Assembly (NCBI GenBank): GCA_036380925.1
Contig: DASVDW010000091.1
Location: 1 to 5,540 of the forward strand
Source of the DNA: JAICLV01 sp036380925
GTDB lineage: Bacteria > Actinomycetota > Actinomycetes > Acidothermales > Acidothermaceae
Direction of reading: 5' to 3'
DNA: 5,540 bases
A model generated the notes under the pieces. That model was given only the letters and a program-made list of their open reading frames with translations, ran no database searches and was not told where the DNA came from. A program made the translations under genes and the position numbers. Below are positions 1 to 4,851 of this stretch, piece by piece (positions within the stretch are counted from its first letter, which is position 1; every line of letters starts with the position of its first letter).

Positions 1-228
1 GACACCGAGGCCGCGTTGGCCTTGATCGCGAAGCTGCCGCCGGAGCAAGCCGAGATCATCGTGCTGCGGGTCGTGGCCGGGCTCGAAGTGGCCGACGTCG
101 CCAGGGTCGTCCGCAAGAGCCCGGGTTCGGTGCGGGTGACCACCCACCGCGCGCTGCGAAAGCTGCGCGAGCTACTCGCCCAATCGGGTGATTCGACCGA
201 CACGCGACGGAAAGCTGTAACGCGATGA
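1..228 (+). CDS. ECF-type RNA polymerase sigma factor, C-terminal part (region 4); 5' end outside window
   Basis: This is the last 75 codons of a sigma factor; the reading frame is already open at base 1, so the start lies upstream of the window. What is visible is sigma region 4, the helix-turn-helix that recognises the -35 promoter element. It begins with an LPPEQAEIIVLRVVAGL stretch, typical of the first region-4 helices. The recognition-helix segment follows (VADVARVVRKSPGSVRVTTH), then a basic helix RALRKLRELL and a short polar tail. The SPGSVRV signature is usual in actinobacterial ECF (group 4) sigma factors. Region 2 is not in view, so the ECF subgroup cannot be named. The stop overlaps the next start as ATGA, which suggests translational coupling with the downstream membrane protein. 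That is the normal arrangement for a sigma factor and its regulator. Family assignment is firm; subgroup and regulon are unknown. Confidence 0.9.
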   Translation, partial: DTEAALALIAKLPPEQAEIIVLRVVAGLEVADVARVVRKSPGSVRVTTHRALRKLRELLAQSGDSTDTRRKAVTR

Positions 229-1124
229 CGCCAGACGACGTTCCGAACGCCGAGATGCTCAATAAACCGCGACTTCGCTTCCGCCTCGGCCGGCGCTCCG
301 ACCCGTTGTCCTCGGGTCAGCTCGACTCGGCCGAGTGGTACGACGTCGCGGATCTGTTGGAGGCGGCCGCCGCACCCGCGTCGGCGTCGGAGCTGACCGG
401 CGAACCAGACATCATCGCCGCGTTCCAGCGGGAGCATCTCGAGTCCATGTCCGCGCCGCTGCGGCCGACTCGCCGCCGCCAACCCGTGAGGTCTCGCATG
501 CTCAATTCTCTGCTGACCGGCAAGATCGCCGCCGCCCTGGCCGCCGCCGCCGTTGGCGCGACGGGCGCCGCCACCGCGGCCTACGCCGACGCGCTTCCCG
601 ACAGCGTGCAGAACATCGCGCACCACCTCATCGCCGCCCCGCCGGCGCACTCGAACGCGAGCGACGTCGGCCGCGCGCACGGCCACCAGTTCGCCCCGCC
701 TAGCTCCTCGCCGTCGGCGACGCCGACGGAATCCGAGACGCCGTCGCCGACGCCGACGGAATCTGAGACGCCGTCACCGACGCCGACCGAATCTGAGTCG
801 GCATCGCCGTCACCCTCCGCGTCGCTCGACCCCGCGGCGTTCGGGCTGTGCACCGCGTGGTCGAACGCGGTCGCCCATGACCTCCAAGACCAGGTCGGCT
901 TCCGCGACAAGCTGGACCAGATCGCCGGCGGCGCCGACAGCGACGACGCCATCACCACGTTCTGCGCCACCGTCACGAAGCCCGACAAGTCGGCCGATGC
1001 CAGCGACGACGCCGAAGCCTCGTCCAGCCCGGCGCCGACCGCCGGCCCCAACGCCGTTGAGGACGGCCACGGCCACGGCCACGGTCAGGGCCACGGAAAC
1101 GAGAACGCTCCCGGAAACCACTGA
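225..1124 (+). CDS. Single-pass membrane protein, putative anti-sigma factor/sensor with Pro-rich repeats and His-rich tail
   Basis: This 299-residue protein is coupled to the sigma-factor gene by a 4-base overlap; a weak purine stretch GGAAAG lies 10 bases before the ATG. Residues 1-95 are soluble and end in a basic patch (PTRRRQPVRSR). They include a DVADLLEAAAAPASASELTGE segment, which resembles N-termini I associate with actinobacterial proteins encoded after ECF sigma factors. One Ala-rich membrane helix spans about 101-121, and the basic N-side implies N-in/C-out topology. Outside, residues 124-139 (LPDSVQNIAHHLIAAP) are followed by a stalk of 10-residue repeats (166-195). Next is a segment with two cysteines, C209 (GLCTAW) and C247 (TTFCATV), framing FRDKLDQIAGGA. 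An acidic/Ser-Pro linker leads to the HGHGHGQGHG tail (282-291). No zinc anti-sigma HxxxCxxC motif is present. Anti-sigma function is inferred from position and topology; what it senses is unknown. It could instead be a membrane protein merely controlled with the sigma factor. Confidence 0.72.
   Translation: MTPDDVPNAEMLNKPRLRFRLGRRSDPLSSGQLDSAEWYDVADLLEAAAAPASASELTGEPDIIAAFQREHLESMSAPLRPTRRRQPVRSRMLNSLLTGKIAAALAAAAVGATGAATAAYADALPDSVQNIAHHLIAAPPAHSNASDVGRAHGHQFAPPSSSPSATPTESETPSPTPTESETPSPTPTESESASPSPSASLDPAAFGLCTAWSNAVAHDLQDQVGFRDKLDQIAGGADSDDAITTFCATVTKPDKSADASDDAEASSSPAPTAGPNAVEDGHGHGHGQGHGNENAPGNH
720..809 (+). repeat. Three tandem 30-bp repeats encoding TPTESETPSP
   Basis: Three consecutive 30-bp units lie at 720-749, 750-779 and 780-809. 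The first two encode identical TPTESETPSP decapeptides; the third is diverged (TPTESESASP). The DNA copies differ mainly at synonymous positions (for example TCC/TCT and TCG/TCA). They form the rigid, Pro/Ser/Thr/Glu-rich extracytoplasmic stalk of the membrane protein. Because the unit length is a multiple of three, copy number can change by slippage without breaking the frame. Confidence 0.9.
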
Positions 1125-1143
1125 TCCGCTGATCCACTAGCCG

Positions 1144-1560
1144 TCAACTGGCGGCTGGAGTCACTCCCAGGTTGGCAAGCACCCAGTCGACAATCGACTG
1201 GGTGCTTGCGCCTGGGGTGAAAATCGCCGCCACCCCAAGGGCTTTCAACTCCGGAATGTCGGAGTCGGGGATGATGCCGCCGCCGAAAACCAAGATGTCG
1301 GCCGCGTCGCGCTCGCGCAGCAGCTCGAGCACCCGGGCGAACAGCGTCATGTGGGCCCCGGACAAGATGGACAGCCCGATCGCGTCGGCGTCTTCTTGAA
1401 TCGCCGTCGTCACGATCTGCTCGGGTGTTTGGTGCAGCCCGGTGTAGATGACCTCGACCCCGGCGTCCCGCAACGCTCGTGCCACGATCTTCGCGCCGCG
1501 GTCGTGGCCGTCAAGGCCTGGTTTCGCGACGACGATCCGGACTCGGCCGGCCTCCGTCAT
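1144..1560 (-). CDS. icmB: Cobalamin-binding acyl-CoA mutase small subunit (isobutyryl-CoA mutase IcmB-like)
   Basis: This 138-residue protein consists almost only of a B12-binding Rossmann-like domain. The hallmark DxHxxG is D17-G-H19-D-R-G22 (context AKPGLDGHDRGAKIVARAL); H19 is the lower axial ligand of cobalt in the base-off/His-on mode. The second motif SxL is S64-I-L66 (LSILSGAH), and the glycine-rich GGG lies at 93-95. The C-terminal FTPGAST...IVDWV segment is typical of methylmalonyl/isobutyryl-CoA mutases. Size and sequence closely resemble the separate small subunit IcmB of Streptomyces (about 136 aa, as I recall). IcmB pairs with a large subunit IcmA to interconvert isobutyryl-CoA and n-butyryl-CoA; that partner is not in the window. 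The ATG is preceded by a good GGAGG ribosome-binding site 5 bases upstream (complement of 1566-1570). An alternative is the B12 subunit of another CoA-carbonyl mutase, such as a 2-hydroxyisobutyryl-CoA or ethylmalonyl-CoA type. The domain call is certain; substrate specificity is inferred. Confidence 0.88.
   Translation of the reverse strand: MTEAGRVRIVVAKPGLDGHDRGAKIVARALRDAGVEVIYTGLHQTPEQIVTTAIQEDADAIGLSILSGAHMTLFARVLELLRERDAADILVFGGGIIPDSDIPELKALGVAAIFTPGASTQSIVDWVLANLGVTPAAS
1161..1220. repeat. 60-bp inverted repeat (about 26-bp stem) inside the 3' end of icmB; possible terminator-like hairpin
   Basis: The core is a perfect 16-bp inverted repeat. The left arm GCAAGCACCCAGTCGA (1175-1190) and right arm TCGACTGGGTGCTTGC (1194-1209) are separated by a CAA loop. 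Outside a small internal loop (TTG at 1172-1174 opposite G at 1210) the arms continue as CCCAGG (1166-1171) with CCTGGG (1211-1216). With one bulged T at 1165, TCAC (1161-1164) then pairs with GTGA (1217-1220). That is about 26 base pairs in 60 nt. It lies 36 nt after the stop of the sigma/membrane-protein operon and wholly within codons 114-134 of the opposing icmB gene. No T-tract follows in either direction, so it is not a canonical intrinsic terminator. U-less hairpins are known between convergent actinobacterial genes, and a terminator for the + strand operon is the most natural reading. The inverted repeat itself is certain; its function is inferred. Confidence 0.93.
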
Positions 1561-1564
1561 GCGG

Positions 1565-1570
1565 TCCTCC
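1565..1570 (-). promoter_or_regulatory. Ribosome-binding site of icmB
   Basis: The complement reads GGAGGA, with GGAGG ending five bases before the ATG at 1560-1558. It is the strongest Shine-Dalgarno match in the window and fixes the icmB start. Confidence 0.8.
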
Positions 1571-1623
1571 GCTCGAACGGATGTGACAAACCACTCGTTC
1601 CCGAGCGTATCGCCGCCGCGCCT

Positions 1624-1653
1624 TTGCCGAATCGGTGCGGCCTGGGTTAACCT
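1624..1653 (+). promoter_or_regulatory. Candidate promoter for the M23 peptidase gene (TTGCCG-18-TAACCT)
   Basis: TTGCCG (1624-1629) and TAACCT (1648-1653) are spaced 18 bp apart and resemble a sigma-70 -35/-10 pair; the -10 fits the actinobacterial TAnnnT form. It overlaps a GGTTAACC palindrome (1645-1652). Transcription would start near 1660, leaving a leader of about 55 nt before GTG 1716. The 155-bp gap to icmB must also hold the divergent icmB promoter. On the minus strand a weak TACGCT is visible about 45 bases upstream of the icmB ATG. These are consensus matches only. Confidence 0.35.
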
Positions 1654-1700
1654 CGGCGCCGCTGCTGTCGCAGCCGATTCTCAAGGCCGAGTCTCGACCC

Positions 1701-1706
1701 GAAGGA
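1701..1706 (+). promoter_or_regulatory. Ribosome-binding site deciding the M23 peptidase start
   Basis: GAAGGA lies nine bases before GTG 1716. No comparable sequence precedes the upstream in-frame GTG at 1635, so this site supports the shorter 264-residue product. Confidence 0.6.
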
Positions 1707-1715
1707 CGCCTTTTC

Positions 1716-2510
1716 GTGCCAACGGTTCGCCGCCGCGCGCTGGTCGCGGTCTGCGCGTGCGCTGCCGCGACGGCGGCATCCGCGTGGGTGGCCGCACCCG
1801 CCTCCCAGCCGGTCCCCGACCCGATGGAGGTGTCCGCGAGCAGCGTGCTCGGCGTCACCCACGACGGCGGCGACACCGCCGTCCGGTTGCGCGCGCCCGA
1901 CGACCGAGCCGACCGCGCACTGGCGCGCGCTCCGCTCGCGTCGATGCCGGCGACCGATGCGGTGCTCTCTCCGGTCGCCACGCAGCCGCACCAGGAGACA
2001 CTCGCCGACGCGGCCGCCGGGCTGGCCGCGCGACAGGCCGCCGCCAAAGCCGCCGCCCAAGCGGCCGCAAGCGCGAAAATCGCCGCGGCTAAAGCAAAAG
2101 CAGCGGCCGAAAAACTCGCCTACGAACACCGATGGGTGCGGCCCAACTACGGCGGTCTCAGTTCTCCGTTCGCCATGCGTTGGGGCCGCATGCACGAGGG
2201 CATCGACCTCGCCGGTGGCTACGGCTCGCAGATCGTGGCGGCTGTCGAGGGAACGGTCCTTTACGCCGGCCCAGAGAGCGGTTACGGCCGAGTGGTGAAA
2301 ATCCTCGACTGGGACGGCACGCAGACCTGGTACGGCCACATGTCGAAGTTCCTCGTGAAGGCCGGCGATCACGTGGCGGCCGGCCAGCCGATCGCCTTGG
2401 TCGGCGCGGCCGGCGACGCCACCGGGCCACACCTGCACTTCGAGGTCCGCGTCGGCGGCGTTCCGGTGGATCCGATCCCGTTCCTCGCCGCGCGAGGCGT
2501 TCGCATCTAG
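1716..2510 (+). CDS. Secreted M23/LytM-family peptidoglycan endopeptidase
   Basis: This 264-residue protein is predicted to cleave peptidoglycan cross-bridges or stem peptides outside the membrane. Residues 1-31 look like an export signal: basic MPTVRRR, then a hydrophobic Ala-rich core ending near APAS. A low-complexity region follows, with a helical Ala/Lys/Gln-rich segment at about 97-137 that may form a coiled coil or wall-spanning linker. The catalytic LytM domain occupies about 145-258. Zinc ligands are H160 and D164 (MHEGID) and H241; H208 (YGHMS) and H239 (PHLHFE) are the other active-site histidines. All are present, so it should be an active enzyme rather than a degenerate LytM factor. 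I chose GTG 1716 over the in-frame GTG at 1635. The sequence GAAGGA lies 9 bases upstream, translation from there starts directly with a signal peptide, and the 27 extra residues are not signal-like and overlap the likely promoter. Its stop directly abuts the pcrA stop on the other strand. Confidence 0.9.
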   Translation: MPTVRRRALVAVCACAAATAASAWVAAPASQPVPDPMEVSASSVLGVTHDGGDTAVRLRAPDDRADRALARAPLASMPATDAVLSPVATQPHQETLADAAAGLAARQAAAKAAAQAAASAKIAAAKAKAAAEKLAYEHRWVRPNYGGLSSPFAMRWGRMHEGIDLAGGYGSQIVAAVEGTVLYAGPESGYGRVVKILDWDGTQTWYGHMSKFLVKAGDHVAAGQPIALVGAAGDATGPHLHFEVRVGGVPVDPIPFLAARGVRI

Positions 2511-4799
2511 TTAAAGCTTCTCGATCGGCGCGTATCGCAACACGAACGTCTTCTGCCCGGTCGAGGCGCCGAAGTCGACCTTCGCCTGCGCGTTGTCGCC
2601 AGACCCGGACGTCGAGACCACCGTGCCGAGGCCGAAGGTGTCGTGGCTGACCCGATCCCCCGGCTGCAAAGAAGGAATCGAACGATTGCCGACGCCGGTC
2701 GGCCTTGCCGGCGTGCCGCGCAACGCCGCGGGCGAGGACGACGCGCGGTGACCACCGGTCGGTGTGAACGACTTCGGCTGCGCGCGTTTCCAGTCGACCA
2801 GGTGCTCGGGCACCTCGTCGAGGAAGCGGGACGGCGGGTTGTACGACGGGGCGCCGTACGTGCTGCGCTGCATCGACCGGCTCAGATACAGCCGCCGCTG
2901 CGCTCGGGTGATGCCCACGTAGGCGAGCCGCCGCTCCTCCTCCAACTCCTTCGGCTCGGTCAGCGACCGCATGTGCGGGAACACGCCGTCTTCCAGGCCG
3001 GTGAGGAAGACCACCGGAAACTCAAGGCCTTTCGCGGTGTGCAACGTCATCAGCGTGACGACGCCGTCGTGAGCCTCGTCGCTGGTCGGGATCTCATCGG
3101 CGTCGGCGACCAGGGCGACCTGCTCGAGGAAGTCGGCGAGGCTGCCGTCGGGGTTGGCCTCTTCGAACTCACTCGCCACGGTGACGAGTTCGCGCAGGTT
3201 TTCCACCCGCGACTCGTCCTGCGGGTCACCGGTCGCCTCTAGCTCGGCGAGGTAGCCGCTCTTCGACAGCACCGCTTCCATCACCTCGGACGGCGGTGAA
3301 GACTCAGCCAGCGCGCGCAACTCGTCGAGCAGCGCGACGAAATCCTTGACGGCGGTCGCCGACCTGGTGGCGATCCCGTACGCCTCGTCGACGCGGCGCA
3401 GCGCCTGGCTGAACGAGACGCGCTCCCGGCTCGACAGCGCCTCGACACACGCCTCGGCGCGGTCGCCGATGCCGCGGCGCGGCACGTTCAAGATGCGCCG
3501 CAACGACACGGTGTCTTCGGGATTCACCAGGACCCGCAGGTAGGCGAGCAGGTCGCGCACCTCGCGCCGCTCGTAGAAGCGCACCCCGCCGACCACTTTG
3601 TACGGCAAGCCGACCCGGATGAACACCTCTTCGAACACCCGGGATTGGGCGTTGGTGCGATAGAAAACCGCGACGTCCTTGTACGTCGCCACTCCAGCGT
3701 CGCGCAGGTTGTCGATCTCCTCGGCGACGAACTGCGCCTCGCTGCGCTCGTCGTCGGCGACGTAGCCGCCGATGCGGTCGCCGTCGCCCGCGTTGGACCA
3801 AAGGTTTTTCGCCTTGCGGCCCTCGTTGCGGGTGATGACGGCGTTGGCGGCACTCAGAATCGTCTGCGTGGAACGGTAATTCTGCTCAAGCAGGACGACG
3901 CTGGCGTCGGGGTAGTCGCGCTCGAACTCCAAGATGTTGCGAATCGTCGCGCCGCGAAACGCATAGATGGACTGGTCGGCGTCGCCCACCACGACCAGCT
4001 CCGCCGGCGGCACTTCGGACGTCGTGCCTTCCCGCACCAACTCGCCGTCGACTGTGCGCTTCTCGGCGTGCGCGGCAGAACCGCCGACCAGTTCTCGCAC
4101 CAACGTGTACTGCGCGTGGTTGGTGTCTTGGTACTCGTCGACCAGCACATGACGGAACCGCCGGCGGTAGTGCTCCGCGACGTCCGGAAACGCTTGCAAG
4201 AGATTGACGGTGACCATGATGAGGTCGTCGAAGTCGAAGGCGTTGGCCTCACGCAACCGGCGCTGATAGCCGGTGTAGGCCTCGGCAAGCGTCTTCTCGT
4301 GGTGGTTGGACGCCTTGCGCGCGAAGTCCTCTTCGTCGATCAGCTCGTTCTTCAGATTCGAGACCTGGTTGGAAAAAGACCGCGGCGGATAGCGCTTGGG
4401 ATCGAGCTCGAGCTCGCGGCACACCAACGCCATGAGGCGCTGCGAGTCGGCGGCGTCGTAGATCGAGAACGTGCTGGTGAAGCCGAGCCGCTTCGCGTTC
4501 TCGCGCAAGATCCGCACGCACGCCGAGTGGAACGTCATCACCCACATGACCCGAGCGCGGTTGCCGACCATCGCGGCCACCCGCTCCTTCATCTCGCCCG
4601 CGGCCTTGTTGGTGAAGGTGATCGCCAAGATCTCGGACGGCGCGACGTGTCGCTGCGCGAGCAAGTAGGCGATCCGGCGGGTGAGCACCCGTGTCTTGCC
4701 GGAGCCGGCGCCCGCGACGATCAGCAGCGGACCCCCTTGGTGCACCACGGCGGCGCGCTGCTGCGGGTTGAGGTCGGCCAAGAGCTCTTCGATGGACAT
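2511..4799 (-). CDS. pcrA: ATP-dependent DNA helicase PcrA/UvrD (superfamily 1A, 3'-5')
   Basis: This is a complete 762-residue SF1A helicase, close to mycobacterial UvrD1 in size; it acts in nucleotide-excision repair, replication-fork clearance and transcription-coupled processes. Visible motifs in order are the Q-motif LNPQQRAAV (10-18), Walker A AGAGSGKT (29-36), Ia ITFTNKAAGEM (60-70), Walker B DEYQDTNH (221-228) and III VVGDADQSIYAFRGA (270-284). These are followed by IV LEQNYRST (304-311), V TLMTLHTAKGLEFP (582-595) and VI RLAYVGITRAQRRL (624-637). The C-terminus (about 708-762, PGDRVSHDTFGLGTVV...YAPIEKL) is the Tudor-like fold of PcrA that contacts RNA polymerase; Rep lacks it. The ATG at 4799 puts the Q-motif at residue 10, as in the family. 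A longer in-frame start at 4967 adds 56 unrelated residues over the divergent gene and is rejected. One oddity is an extra segment of about 20 residues (about 239-262) between motifs II and III. It is convergent with the M23 gene, with no bases between the stops. Confidence 0.97.
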   Translation of the reverse strand: MSIEELLADLNPQQRAAVVHQGGPLLIVAGAGSGKTRVLTRRIAYLLAQRHVAPSEILAITFTNKAAGEMKERVAAMVGNRARVMWVMTFHSACVRILRENAKRLGFTSTFSIYDAADSQRLMALVCRELELDPKRYPPRSFSNQVSNLKNELIDEEDFARKASNHHEKTLAEAYTGYQRRLREANAFDFDDLIMVTVNLLQAFPDVAEHYRRRFRHVLVDEYQDTNHAQYTLVRELVGGSAAHAEKRTVDGELVREGTTSEVPPAELVVVGDADQSIYAFRGATIRNILEFERDYPDASVVLLEQNYRSTQTILSAANAVITRNEGRKAKNLWSNAGDGDRIGGYVADDERSEAQFVAEEIDNLRDAGVATYKDVAVFYRTNAQSRVFEEVFIRVGLPYKVVGGVRFYERREVRDLLAYLRVLVNPEDTVSLRRILNVPRRGIGDRAEACVEALSSRERVSFSQALRRVDEAYGIATRSATAVKDFVALLDELRALAESSPPSEVMEAVLSKSGYLAELEATGDPQDESRVENLRELVTVASEFEEANPDGSLADFLEQVALVADADEIPTSDEAHDGVVTLMTLHTAKGLEFPVVFLTGLEDGVFPHMRSLTEPKELEEERRLAYVGITRAQRRLYLSRSMQRSTYGAPSYNPPSRFLDEVPEHLVDWKRAQPKSFTPTGGHRASSSPAALRGTPARPTGVGNRSIPSLQPGDRVSHDTFGLGTVVSTSGSGDNAQAKVDFGASTGQKTFVLRYAPIEKL

Positions 4800-4809
4800 C
4801 GCGCCGTCG

Positions 4810-4815
4810 AGTCTA
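4810..4815 (-). promoter_or_regulatory. Candidate -10 element of pcrA (TAGACT), near-leaderless start
   Basis: Read on the minus strand, TAGACT ends 10 bases before the pcrA ATG. The expected transcription start (about 6-7 bases downstream) would leave a leader of only about 3-4 nt. No Shine-Dalgarno sequence precedes the ATG, which agrees with leaderless translation, common in actinobacteria. The -35 region (CGGTGG at about 17 bp) is a poor match. Confidence 0.45.
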
Positions 4816-4838
4816 CGGACCCGCCCAGACAGCCACCG

Positions 4839-4844
4839 TAGGAT
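4839..4844 (+). promoter_or_regulatory. Candidate -10 element of the PIG-L deacetylase gene (TAGGAT)
   Basis: TAGGAT lies 7 bases before GTG 4852, so transcription could begin at or next to the start codon and give a leaderless mRNA. It lies just outside the expected -35 position of the divergent pcrA promoter, so the two promoters would share about 40 bp. The AGGA within it (4840-4843) could alternatively act as a ribosome-binding site 8 bases before GTG 4852 if transcription starts further upstream. The -35 is not recognisable. Confidence 0.4.
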
Positions 4845-4851
4845 GGCGCGC

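Noticed and set aside
553..1140. 195-codon Arg/Pro-rich open frame overlapping the membrane protein gene
   Set aside because: The composition (almost only R, P, T, S, A) is that of an out-of-frame reading of GC-rich repeats. The other frame has a coherent membrane topology and a coupled start.
1570..1607. Imperfect inverted repeat CGCTCGAACG / CGTTCCCGAGCG upstream of icmB
   Set aside because: The ten pairs are interrupted by a two-base bulge around a 16-base loop. This is within what GC-rich DNA gives by chance, too weak to call an operator.
1635..1715. Upstream GTG start for the M23 peptidase
   Set aside because: It has no ribosome-binding site, overlaps the likely promoter, and puts 27 non-signal residues ahead of an obvious export signal.
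1561..1715. c-di-AMP (ydaO-type) riboswitch ahead of the M23 gene
   Set aside because: Such switches precede many actinobacterial wall-hydrolase genes, but the leader here is too short and I cannot match the conserved core. Only a small GCTGC/GCAGC hairpin (1661-1674) is visible.
1448..2092. 214-codon open frame across the icmB/M23 gap
   Set aside because: It is Arg-rich and overlaps two well-supported genes on both sides, with no recognisable domain; a GC-rich shadow frame.
3645..4841. 398-codon open frame on the + strand opposite pcrA
   Set aside because: This is a complementary-frame shadow of a strongly GC3-biased helicase gene. It shows no domain and no ribosome-binding site.
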